DNA of 64,000 nt from positions 33,156,764 through 33,220,763 of the forward strand of contig NC_090129.1 of the NCBI RefSeq assembly GCF_040581485.1, read 5' to 3'. The notes beneath the pieces are model-generated. The model worked only from the letters and a program-made list of their open reading frames with translations. It searched no databases and was not told the DNA's origin. The DNA is from Linepithema humile (lineage: Eukaryota > Arthropoda > Insecta > Hymenoptera > Formicidae). Below, piece after piece: positions 25,820 through 37,620 of this stretch; position 1 is the stretch's first letter; each line of letters starts with the position of its first letter. The position numbers and the translations under genes are program-made.

Positions 25820-28800
25820 TCATCATTAAAGTTACGCGCGCGCTGCTTGATGTCAGACATACACCATCGAGGGGGGGAAGAACGTTTATCGAGCCTTATT
25901 ATTAGCTTACGACGAACGACCTCGTCGAAGATTATGGCTATCGTTTCACGAGAGATCGATCCGGATGAGTTGTACGAGCGGAGCTTCACGCTGGCGGATA
26001 AGAATGGAGAGGGTTGCTAAAAAAGAAAGCGGGGACGAAAAACCGGTCCTCCCGAGACGAGCGCGGAGATCTTTCCATCTTTTTTTCCTCGCTCCTCCCC
26101 GTCATAAACTTAGTCTAACGCCAGGGGTTCCTTAACCTTTTTGCGACCTACTGCATCGCGCGGAGATTTATGGCGATTCCGCGTTTGTATTACAATATTT
26201 TGCTTCATCGTTACTTGACTTTTTTTTCCTTTCTCCTCGCGCGTGACAAATGCTCGCGCTTTGTTCACGCTTGCGCTTATTAAATTCGGGCGTAAAAGGA
26301 ATTGGACGCGGTTTCGGCGCCGAGCTGAAAACTGCCGTTGCATTTGACGCCAAGCTTGCATGCGGTTTTATAGGGTTGTTCATCTCATGTGAATGATCTT
26401 AACGAGTTGAAACAACTTTAATTAAGCGCATTACGCTAGGCCGTCCCGTTGAACTTTGCTAACGCGTCTGGCCACGAGGAAGTAATGTATTCCACTTGCA
26501 ATTTCTATATTGAGCGGCTCGCGCAGCGGGAACGCGCACAGAAATGCGGAGCGAGCGGCGGAATAACAAAATAATAGAATAATTTCGAGTCGCCGAGTTG
26601 CGCGATAAATAAAACGAGATTCGAGGGATAATACTTTCATACCTGAAATTTTAGCGGTTCACCCTTGCGATTAACGATTAAACGGCCAAGTCGCTATCGT
26701 GCGGGGCACCCACAATCTGCTTAAATTACACCTCCTCGGATTTCATCGACGAGTAATTTAAAGCCGACGATTAAGATGTCGGGTTTCGTTGAATTTCTTC
26801 GTTGACGCTGGGATCTTTGCGAGGAGGCAGAAATCTTATCGTTATCCCGCTCTGCGTACGCTGAATATCGCGATATCGTCACTTGGTTTGCACGAGCGCA
26901 GCCTGATAGGTCAACGCTGGAAATCTGGTAGGTCATCGGTTTATTGCGCAGTTCAATCTCATCGCGCGAATACAGACGCGCGCGAACCAGCGCTCTTGGA
27001 AATCGTAGTCGGATCGATACTCTCGCTGTCTCTCGTGCTCGGGATACCAGGCCGGGGCGTTTGATAAGATACCCGATAATAAACAGCGCGCGCATACACA
27101 TGCTTATTGCGAGGAAATGGAGTGCGTGAAATCGATGAAGGTTCAACGCGTATCTTGTTCGAGAATTTTAAGCGCTAACGGTCGCGAGAGAAATGCTGTA
27201 ATTTGAAGAAAACGTATTATCGATCGCTATCTTGTTCTTTCAGGTTAAAAATAAAATAAGTACACTGTAAATTCTCCGTGACGCTTAATTAGAATCGTCG
27301 AGGTATTGAAAAAGCAGGTGTTGTCGGTCTTACGCACCCCTCTCGCGTGACTCCGTTTGAATAATAGACACCTGTCCGCGTCCAGGTGAGCCGGCGACCG
27401 GGCAACTAGGGAAAATTGATAAAGAGATTAAATGTAATCAATAAAATTTAATTGGTAACTGAGCTCCAATATTTATCGGAGAAAAATATTTCAACCGATT
27501 GCGAAAAGGAGAGAGATAATTCTCGATTCGCATTTCGCAAAATATCATTGAATAATTTCACGGCGAATAAATGAGGCGGATCAAAAATAACTGGGGAGCA
27601 AATTCTTTACGAGTCAGCGTCCAGCTTCTGACAACATGTTATCGCGCAAATACAGTTGGTACCGACAGCCTTGGACACCTCATTTCGCGATAATAATCTT
27701 TTTCCGCCGCGCCGTCGGTCCTCCGTCTGGATCGAAAATATTTTTTCATCGCGCGCATATAGCCACGAACGCGTAAGAGCGTAAGATCCCGCGCACTTGA
27801 AGGTGAGGAGAAGCGTGAAGAAAGCAAGAGAGACAGCGGGCAAATGGCGAACGCAAATGTTTGCCCGCGCGCAAGACGATAGCACACAATGATAGCACGC
27901 TTTTAAAGAAAACACATAGCTACACACCTCTGTTGTGCAAATTGCAGCTCGGCGCGTATCTAATATTAGATTAGATTAGTCATTTATAGAGTCCTCGCGA
28001 AGGAAGCGGAGGGAAGGATTTCGCTCTCGCCCGGCGAATGCAATAAGAAATGATGTAAGTCCATTAATCGGGACGCCGTCACCGGTACACATTTTTTCGA
28101 CTCGCGACTTTTCTCAATGGGTCAACGGCTCTCGTTCTCCATTAGCGACAGTTAACGCGGCAGCACAAACGTTTACCGATGACGTCAGTTGTGCCGCACG
28201 CGGAATGATTTACAATGACGCCTCTCGCCGCGCATCTTCTCGCGGAGATATGAGTTTTATCTCGAACGTTCGCGAGATATGCAGAGTGGACCGGCTTAAT
28301 TCCCGCTTGAATTTTTTTTTTTATCTCCGGCGTTATCGAGGAGAGCGGCTTAGAGAAGATTGGCGTAATGGTGTCAAAGAGGCGAATAAAAAATATATTA
28401 ATCTTTGCCACGAGCGCACCACTTCCGATAAACGGAATCCGGCATTCCTTTTCGCGATGAAAAACAGTTTCATCGGCGGGATTGCTTTCGCGAAAGTTCG
28501 GTGCGCGGATGGACGCGAGCGACTGGCGAATTTGTTACGAAATCCCGAATTGAAAGAACATCGCGCAAAGACACTAAGCCGCCCTCTTTTCTCGCTCCCG
28601 ACGGACGCGGGTTTATTTACAGAAACCGTTTTAGCAGGAAGAAGCACGTTCGTGTCAGGTACGTCGACTGTAAGCGCTCCGCGCGTCCGGTCCTGTCCGC
28701 TCCGTTCCGTTCTGCCGCATATAGAACATCCGTTGCGGCAGCTCGCGTACGTGCGAGCTTCGCGGCACGGAGCATCCCGACGGCACTCATATCGCGCTAT

Positions 28801-31800
28801 AAAGGATTCAATTTCGTGAATAATTTGCCGCGATTACGATCCGAAGAAATTGCATGCGGATGAGAGCGGACGAAAAATATCGCCGGTATTTGTCGATCTG
28901 TATCGCGACGCGGAGGGGGGGCGGCAGCTACGAGAGGCGTAATCGGTTTCGCTGTAAACGGCCATCACCCGATACGGATCGAACCGACGAGTTTGTCATT
29001 GAACGAAGGCAGCTCGTCCGTTAACTGCCGGTCATTCCATACCGATCTAGAGGCGTGGGTAATTGTCTGAATCTAAGGCAATTGAGTGTGTAAGTGTGTA
29101 AAATCTGACGCGCGTCTAACATTCACGACGAAAAGGAAAGCGATCTAGTGTGGCGGGGGGAGGCGCCCTCCTCGACCGGCGCCACGGAATGCTATATCCC
29201 GAGATAAGAGAAACCGAAACGAGGCGACATAATATCATAGCTATCGTTGACGATCGTGCGTGCGAACGTTTCACGAATCACTGGTCACGCTCGTCTGCCG
29301 GCGACATCTGCCTGGCAACCGCATCTTCCTCTCCGTCTGTTTCTTCATCTTTATTTTTTTACCGCTTCATATACGCGGACCCTTTAAGCAGCTTCCCGTC
29401 GGCCGCACTAACGCTGATGTATGGCGTGCGGGATGTCTATCGAATACCGTGGAATTACGGAATAGTAATATAGTGCGAAGTAATCACTCTCACTTGCTTC
29501 GCAGACGATGTAATAGAGAGTGTGAATAGCTTTCAGACAGTGACAGTGAACATCTATTACGTTAGATCTGTATCATTGCATCTCTGTTTACATTTTGCGC
29601 AAGCGTCTTATTTTGTCAACTTTTATCGCACTTCTCTCCTTCGAATTATTTCTCTTGTCTTTCTCCCTCTTTCTAAAAATTGCGCCTACGCAAAGACGAG
29701 AAGCGCGCGTAGGCTCTTTTTTTCCCAACTTTCCAACACCCAAACAAATTCCCACACGTTTCTACCAAAGAAATTACGTGGGCAGAGATGGAATACACGT
29801 TCTGCGCTGCACGCGCTTTATAATCGATGCCGATTACACCACGCCTCTCGGAAATTTAAATCATACGCATTAGATCGGTTATTAGAATATTAGATAAAAC
29901 TAGCGAGGAAAGTCCCGCCTATCCGCGATATTACGCGGCACAGCGATCAAAACAAAAGTCGCGCAGGAAGGCGAATCGTGAAACGAGCATATAATGCATT
30001 AAATCATAAGTTTAGACGGTCTTTATTCTCAAGGTCGATCTACCGGCGTCACGAGTCTTTTGAAAAAACACGGCGAGGCGTGTTTAACAACGCGTAACAA
30101 GTTTGCCGACTTGGTATTCGTAACTCGTTCGCTACGTCGATTATCGATCCATTTCTGTTCGCATTTCTCATTCCTTCCTTTATGCCCGAAATACTTGACA
30201 ACGCGCGGTCGTCGGAGAAATTTTTTTCGTGCGGTGAAAATGAGAAGTTCGCCTCGCGTTGTCGCGACGAGAAATAGCGATGAAGGGCGGAGAAATCGAC
30301 GTGACGTAACGGGCCCGCATAAAGTCAATAGAAACAAATGACATTAAATTGTTAGGTGGTTTTTTTTTTTTTTTTTTTTAACGAGTTCCACTGGCAACAT
30401 TGGCGAAGACGAGATCGAGACGAAGCTCGCGTATTTACACAGACTTAAATGACAGCTGGTTTAGAATTAGAAACGTAAGCAACTGCTCACAGCGCAGATT
30501 ACTTTCCGTTTATTTTACATGCGGCATACTTCGTGCGATACGTAATACATCCCGCTGTAGTTTTTCGCGGTAAACCCGAGAACTCAAACTCAATTGTCCC
30601 TTGAATGGCGAAATCTGCGAAAAGGGAGATTTATTTCAGGGCGGCCGCGTGCACGCTTCGCGATGCATTGTTGGAGACATTGTTCGACGTTGTAGGGACA
30701 TACGCTCCGCAAACTATAGGCAGCTGCTTCGCACAGACGACTCGTAGGGTGCAACAATGGACGAGAACGACTCATCAAATCGATCCAGGGTTGCGCTCAT
30801 CAGTTTGTAACGAGTTTTGTTCCGTTAGCGAGACGAAATTCATCTTGGAATAGTATTTTCGTTAAGTGTCTTGAAATTGATAAAACAACAAATTATCTCT
30901 TAAGAAATTGGATTCTCAATCCACGAAATCAATTGATAACAAATCTTTTATCTCTCTTATTTATTTCTTCAATTCAACCAAGATAAATTTCTGATGCTTC
31001 CTATGTCTAATGCACTTGTGTCTGCTCGCGAGATTGTCTAACGAATGCTTTCTGATATTAACTCAATCGAAATTCCTGACGAACACAGGATTATCGGCAA
31101 TATTCTCCGTGTTCTCCATATCCTTGCATATTGGCAAGGTCACGACCTCCACCGAGAATCGTGACTGGATTGTGCACAGAGCTCGTCAGGTCGTTGCCAT
31201 CATCACGCCGTCACGCCGCGCTTACCATCCTTGCCCCGTTTATCTTTCGTCTATTTCATGGGTTTTCAGGCATAGTCGAAAAAGAGTTGAGAGTGGTTTG
31301 TCTCAATAAATTTAGAATAAATTGAGCGAGCAAATAAAATTAATACAGCAACTAATTATAAATCGTTTATTTTACAAGCAAAAATCAATTTAGCCCCGGC
31401 AAAAGAGTTTCCAGATCAAATCGATTGATAATTCCGAGATACTCTTTATAGACAAGAAAGTCGATTTAAATTTTCCACGCTTCAATGTGCATTCCATTTG
31501 TCGAGCACAGGATGTAAGGCAATATTCTATTTCATGCTATGTTCGTCTCGGCATTGTCGGCGTCGACCAAAATATAAGTGATCGGAAATCCTGCGCATTT
31601 GTCATTTTAGTTTCACATAGAAATACATATGTGTGAGTTGAGACTTGCACAGAAATTTTCACTGTATTAAATAAAATTTCTCGCTTCGTAATCAACTTTC
31701 TAAATAGCGGAAATTATATCTATAGTAACAATGGTGGCCGGGCGAGTTCGTCCTTGGCCTATCCAACAACCAGAAATTTTTTATTCAGAACGTGATGTCA

Positions 31801-32035
31801 CGTATGCGACAAACGGAGCGTACATTGCAATGAGTTGATAGCGTGCGGGAAACTTTCAGTTTCCACACTATACAAAGTATTCGCCTAAATATCGGAATTG
31901 TAAACTTATATTCTTTACATGCTCTGTAATTAGTTCTTGAATTATAGATCGTTAAATTGCAGCCTATGCAACATTATATAAAGAATAAGATTTTATCTTT
32001 TTATTTTTATTCTGAATATTACATTGGTGAATTGA

Positions 32036-32101
32036 AATAATTCTATAATTTTTATTTAAAATTTATTTAAAATTTTTTTAAATAAGAATTATAGAATTAT
32101 T
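32036..32101. repeat. AT-rich foldback (25-bp arms, 16-nt loop)
   Basis: The left arm 32036-32060 and right arm 32077-32101 are reverse complements at 24 of 25 positions, separated by 16 nt. Downstream, 'gttcttattta' is present twice (about 32112 and 32150). This could be a remnant of a small MITE-like element or a simple AT-rich palindrome. No flanking target-site duplication is clear. Confidence 0.7.
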
Positions 32102-32404
32102 TAAATTTAATAATGTTCTTATTTAATTTAAAACTTATTTAAATAACGTTCTTATTTAAAATTTATGAATAAATGAGTTCAAAACTCTTTATAGAATATT
32201 ATCTTATTGTCTTTTCAAATTTTTACAGTTTAACATACAGAGACAGAATTGTACGATTCATTTTGAGCACTTAACACAGTCGTATTTTCCAAGTACGTTT
32301 AACAGCTTTTTTTTCTCACGCTTTGATTTATGGACTCCTACGATCTTGATCGTTCGTATGCGCTTACGCCGCAGTGGAAAGGAATTTATCAAGAGCTTAC
32401 TCAC

Positions 32405-32700
32405 CGATGCGACCTGGAAGGGTCCAGACTCGAATTCCAATCCCGCTAAATCGGCGAAGGCCCCTCCAGGTGGCACTCTGATTTTTTTAACGCGTCCACC
32501 AAGCTTTCATAAGTGATCCGAGTGACCGACGCTCGCGAACACTCATTATTTTTCCGCGTGAACGCACACCCGCGAGGTCGGCTCGTACTTTTTTGTCTCC
32601 CCGCGAGAAAGGAGCTCTTTTTTTTCCGGGAAAACCGACAATTCGACAGACGTAGCACGTCGCGTCGCGTTGCGTCGCGTCACGTGCCGCCTTACGCTAT
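32405..32700 (-). other. Probable non-coding first exon and promoter of PHLDB
   Basis: A strong donor, TCG|GTGAGTAAG on the minus strand, ends an exon at 32405. It is the best 5' partner for the acceptor at 25481. The exon has no ATG-initiated frame that runs into the PHLDB frame, so I infer 5' UTR. Upstream DNA to about 32.8 kb is CpG-rich, with repeats of 'cgtcgcgt' (32657-32680). The upstream boundary is a guess. ZMAT5, in the same orientation, ends only about 200 bp further up. Confidence 0.5.
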
Positions 32701-32916
32701 ACTGTCGTGGCAACGGGCACTCTGCCACTGTGTTCCATAGCAACATCGCTGTGTAAAGGCGGATTCGCTTGGCGATTGGTGTAAACGACATGGGAAGGGA
32801 GAACGGAGGAGACTTTGTTCCGATGGTAGCGAGCGTCGTTCGGTTTGGCGGGAAATTTGCTGTCTACATCCAACAAAATTGACAAAGTGCGACAAAATTG
32901 TAAATTATTTTTTCGT

Positions 32917-32922
32917 TTTATT
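32917..32922 (-). terminator. Poly(A) signal of ZMAT5
   Basis: AATAAA on the minus strand lies about 18 nt past the ZMAT5 stop codon. This implies a very short 3' UTR and leaves roughly 200 bp before the PHLDB first exon. Confidence 0.55.
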
Positions 32923-32939
32923 TTTTAAGTAAATAAAGT

Positions 32940-33643
32940 TCAGCCCCATTTGTCAAAATTACAGTCTGCCATGCTTTCTGAAGTAACAGGTTGCAAGGAC
33001 GGTGGTAGATAAGAATAATTGACCAATCTCGATGGCATGTTCCACGCTGAATTACGATCCTCGGTGCCGCTCAAATCTGTCACATTCTCGAAATACTCCT
33101 TGACAATGTCTTCTGGATTTGGCCAGCCATTCTTGGGCTGATTTGTCGAATTCTTAAAGTTTTTCATTGCAGCTGCAAGTAAAAATTTTATCTGCTGTAG
33201 GTTAACGTGTTTTCTCTGCGATAATGACGAAATGGTCAGTGGAATGATTACCGAGTCGTTGAAGTTCCCATATCATTGGCGGCGTGTAATGTGAAAATCG
33301 ACAGCTCGTGCCGAAAGCGCAATCTCCGACGGTCATATAGCGTTTACAAGGAATTTTACTACATTCTTCTTTTAATATCGTCTCTGGGTCTACGATTATG
33401 AATATATTTATTGATTTACACAACTTAGGAGTTGCGAGAGAGGTTATAAACAGGCACAAGAGAAATTAAGCACGAGAATAAAAATATTCAATAAGAAAAC
33501 ATTATTTAGAACTTACCCTTGAACATATTATAGTGATCCGTTCGATTTTTCGCGTGCTGCAGGCTGGACAGATGTTTTTTACGAGCCTCGACATCGTCCT
33601 TAAAAGATCTGTCGCAATAGTCGCAATAATATATCTTGCCCAT
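32940..33643 (-). CDS. Zmat5: U11/U12 snRNP 20 kDa protein, ZMAT5
   Basis: This is a subunit of the minor (U12-type) spliceosome U11/U12 di-snRNP. Three exons (33517-33643, 33252-33389, 32940-33172) give 165 aa, against about 170 in human. The start MGKIYYCDYCDRSFKDDVEA is the matrin-type U1-like C2H2 zinc finger, with HLSSLQHAKNR supplying its histidines. Exon 2 encodes a CCCH finger: CKRYMTVGDCAFGTSCRFSH. The protein ends in ...CNFDKWG, matching the family's C-terminal Trp-Gly. Residues between are proline-rich and weakly conserved. The gene is in the same direction as PHLDB and closely spaced, but there is no sign of a shared transcript. Confidence 0.93.
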
Positions 33644-36237
33644 TGACGTACTTGACTAGCGTAGTGAGAATGCCATTAATAAATTGTGCTGTGCTGCAAT
33701 AGTCGAATGAACACACTGAACAAGGTTAGGAACAAATCATCGTGACAAACGCAGCTGGTGTAAACAATACAATGAACAGGCAAGAGAGAACTGTGGAGTG
33801 ACATCTGGTAATAAGAAAGATAACTATATTAGTCCTCATTATTTTCTTTAAATGCACATTAGATGATAAAAATGAATGGATAATTATATGCGAAAAACTT
33901 CACTTGGACAAGTTTAGATTAAATTAGTTTAGCGACTTTCGGACAATTCTTTTGTAAAAAGTTTCATAAAAGTTACATATTTATCAGAAAATCTAAATTA
34001 CTTTTAATTTAAGGTTTGATGTGCAATTTAATTTTATGACACAGCGTATATATATATATATATAAAAAGCTGCCGTCGCTGACGGTAAAAAGAAAGATAA
34101 ATTGTTATTACGCTATCAGACATTTTAATGGAATCTTTCGTAATACGAATATATGTTATTCCGTCACCGTATCCGGATTAAAGCCAATTAATGGTGTTTG
34201 CAACGATGACATCCTGGTATTAAAATTTTAGTTCGTACATTTAGCAGGTATGTATTTTAAACAAATGGATTACATGTAGCGTACCGCTCGTTTCAGCAAT
34301 ACACCAGTCGTTTTTTTTTATTACATTCTTACAATATATTTTACCACAACTTGTCTTGTGCACCGCTAAAACTATTCATACGTGACAAAGTAACGTATCG
34401 ACAAGAATGTCTATTATTCGTCGCAACGTTCCTTTCTATATTAATTCGATACAACAAATATTCGTCACACTCACGATGCTCACCCCGACGTAAACCGAGA
34501 CAACGTTACTCGATGATAGATCATTTTCAGCGATACCAAAGCTTCGCTTTAATTTTCTACAAGCGACAATCGCAAGTAACTTATGAGTAATACGTAAATC
34601 GTGTCATCCAAGACAGTATATGTTTACAAATGAAGAATTAGAAACAGGGTAGTAAAAATCCGGGTAGATGTAATTACGAAGTGGAAATCGAAAACTCGTA
34701 TACAATTTCTAATTGGAAATTTGGAGCCGCTACTGTGGATTCAAAAACTTGATTTTAAAAGCTAAGAGTTGGGATATGCGGGATATAAAATTTAGGAATT
34801 GAAAATAAAATATTGCATATTGGGAATTGAATAATGGTGTTCGAATGCACGTATCTGTTTTATGTCTGCTTGCTGAACAATAGCTGCACGTACTCTATTG
34901 CAATCAATACGAATCGCGCGGAAATATTGCGTGAAACAGAACATATTATATTTGAGGAGGTTGCTCACATTGCAATATTATCTCAACACGTTTATTTGTT
35001 TAACGAGTAGACTACATAATTTTATCACAATAAATGCGTGCAATTATTGCTCACGGTCAATGTTGAACGTGTTAATACAGGAATGTCGCGTAATATTGTT
35101 CGATACGCAACTCGCCGGTGTCTTCAGCAAATCGGTATAAATATCGGTATAAATTACAAGTATAGAAGAGATGGAAATAATAATCGCTCAGTAGAAAAAC
35201 ACGTGGACGAACATGAGGAAGTGAAACGTAACAAATTCGCAGCACCCTGCTTTGTGGACGAATAAAGCTGGCGTTGAAGAGTAAACGATTGTTCGAACGA
35301 CAGTTCAGTTCAGCAAAATTGTTCTGGCTCGCTGTTTCGCGCATTTACGCACTTTCAAATCGTTTACTGATCGATTGTTGCTGTAATCACACACAAGATC
35401 TGGTCGATATGGCGTACATAAGTGAACTTTTTTTAGGCCTGGTAAAATAAATTTCCATTTCAAGGTACATCGATATGCTAATTCACATGCAAAATGGACT
35501 AGATCGCAACAAAGTTGGAGATGGCTATCGATATTCCGAAAAGAATCCGTTATTACGCGAAATTAAACATTAATACAGAAGCGTAGAAATTATAACGGAG
35601 TTTTAACATTCATACATGAAGATTTTGAGCAAGTAAGCTCGTAGATATCATTACTGGAAGGACCGAACTCGTTATTTCGACGGGCCTCTTTCAGCTTATC
35701 TCTTTTAAGCAGCCATAAATCCTGTATATTACGCACGTTTTCAAACGATGCAGTAGAACCTTGTTTTAATGTTTACTTTAATTAATGCATTATTGGCAAT
35801 AGGCCGGTGAGTCGTACATGCGATTTTTTAAGTACATTATTTTAGATGTTTTTCGACGCGTGCAAAGCATCTGAGAAAAGTCGTCTGAACAGGACAAATG
35901 ATATCGAAGAATCTTAAGAAGTTTTCATAGATTAATATATCTATAATGATCTAAGTTTTACTTTAAAGTTCAAATATTCCATATTACTCTTCGTTAAATA
36001 GAGATTCTACTGCATTAGTAACGTAAAGTACAATGAAACTTTTTTCGCCTTCCAACATTTGCAAAATTATTTGAAAGTTTGGAATGTCTTAGCCCTTTTT
36101 ATACCCACGGAATGGGAAAGATTTTCCTAAATTTACAGTCCTTCTAAAGTTAACAGGTTGAATACTATGACGAAGAAGAAAGACTAATCTCTAATTCACT
36201 TCGGCTTAGGATTAATGCTTTCTTTCCAAACTTTCAA

Positions 36238-36290
36238 GGGGGAGAGAGAGGGAGAGAGAGAGTGAGATAGAGAGATAGAGAGAGACAGAA
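36238..36290. repeat. Imperfect (GA)n microsatellite
   Basis: A run of GAGA units interrupted by T (GATAGAGA, GTGAGATA) extends over about 50 bp. It lies upstream of nothing recognisable on the plus strand and may sit in the 3' flank of igl. Confidence 0.9.
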
Positions 36291-37041
36291 ACAATCGTAC
36301 ACATTTTTACACTTTCCACATTAAAAATGAAACGGATATACATTTAACTTTGGAAGGAGAGAAAGACAGAAAAAGAGAGCAAAGAAGAAAATGTTGGAAA
36401 AATGTAGAAAGTGCAATGAAGAAATGCTTGAATTATCACATTCCGTTTCAACGCTATTCAATAACTCAGGAACGTTGAAAGAAAAATTAAAAATGTCGTG
36501 TGTATATCTGTGTGTCATTATAAAGAGTATTCGAAAAACAGACTTTCATCGTTCATGTTTAATTTTAAAATTGGATTTTAAAATTGGAAACTACAACCAT
36601 ACCGTTTATTTTACATAAATACAGGAACTTATAAAAGTTAACATGCACATTATTTGTATTGGTACATATCTTAATGTATGCTCCGTTTAACATGCGCAGG
36701 ACGTCAAAGTTATATTCTATTGTTTGCCGTGTGCCGCTTAATATACCTACCAGGTAGGAGAATCGCGCACACTTGTTCTCATAGATCACAATTTATATCG
36801 GGTAATTATAGAGAGAGAGGGGAATTTTTTTTTCTTTTCTCTTTTCCTCCTCTACGTCTTTCTAATTTTTTTTTTTTCCTCCTTATCATTGGCTTTATGT
36901 AACTTATATTATACCACCTTTAGGAGAAGGCTGCCTTTAAAAAATCCGCCTATCTGCACTGTGGCAGTCGTAACTCATAAAAATTGTAGGTACAAGTCGA
37001 TAGTACAAGAATAGGTCGAGAATGGTCAGCGAATCGCGTGT

Positions 37042-37055
37042 ACGTGTGTGGGTGT

Positions 37056-37088
<33 letters not shown>
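37042..37088. repeat. (GT)n microsatellite
   Basis: A GT run, pure from about 37059 to 37088 and preceded by GTGGGTGTGGGTGT, is probably within or near the igl 3' UTR. Confidence 0.9.
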
Positions 37089-37089
<1 letters not shown>

Positions 37090-37620
37090 TGTAGCGAATC
37101 GTGTGAAATGTACTCAAAATCGATCTATAGGAATCGGCTTAAGGAACAATTTTCTTTTATTCACCATTATATTCCTTCCCTTTACACAATGCAGCTTCGT
37201 TCCAGAAAAATTTTTTTCTCATACCTTTTTTCTTTCATAAACAATAGAGAAATATTTAAATGTTCCCACGTGTGTATGCCTCGGCCTGTAATATACTTTG
37301 TCCGAAAGGTCCTCGTTCTAGCCAAAGTAGAAAGCGTTTAAAGTCTCACTGGTCCCGGGCGAAGGCTGGATTAATTATCAACGTAAAATAAACGGTATCG
37401 TTGTTTACAATTTGCGGTCCGAAGCGAACTAATAATCAGAGTTGTCCGTTGTTCGGCCTTACTGGAATGTCTCGTATATTTACGCACATAACTTACTAAT
37501 TCGCGAATGCTATATTATAAGGTACAAGAAATAGGGGATGGCGTTCAACCTGTTAAGAATGGCACTGGCTGTAATAGGTAGTAATCTATCTCCCGACATC
37601 CCTGCGTTCGAGTAAGCGTC

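Larger units (their letters stand above)
25482..32404. other. Large 5' intron of PHLDB
   Basis: About 6.9 kb lies between the ATG exon and the probable first exon. It is CpG-rich in places (24.4-30.3 kb), which opens many chance reading frames on both strands. None has a recognisable domain or consistent splice signals. It contains a poly(G) run at about 25804-25819, a poly(T) run at about 30360-30379 and an AT-rich foldback at 32036-32101. Confidence 0.6.
33644..37620. other. Intergenic region between ZMAT5 promoter and igl 3' end
   Basis: About 4 kb of AT-rich DNA without a supported gene. The left end should hold the ZMAT5 promoter and the right end the 3' UTR of the minus-strand igl gene. 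Simple repeats include a (TA)n near 34049-34064, GA-rich DNA at 36238-36290 and (GT)n at 37042-37088. Confidence 0.5.

Noticed and set aside
28205..28819. 204-codon plus-strand frame in PHLDB intron 1
   Set aside because: GC-rich DNA with open frames on both strands, Arg- and Ser-rich peptide, no recognisable domain, no splice support.
32258..32476. Minus-strand frame PPGGAFADLAGLEF as a coding PHLDB first exon
   Set aside because: The frame begins at GTG rather than ATG. Its phase at the donor would have to enter the next exon ahead of an acceptor only two bases before the ATG. It is better explained as 5' UTR.
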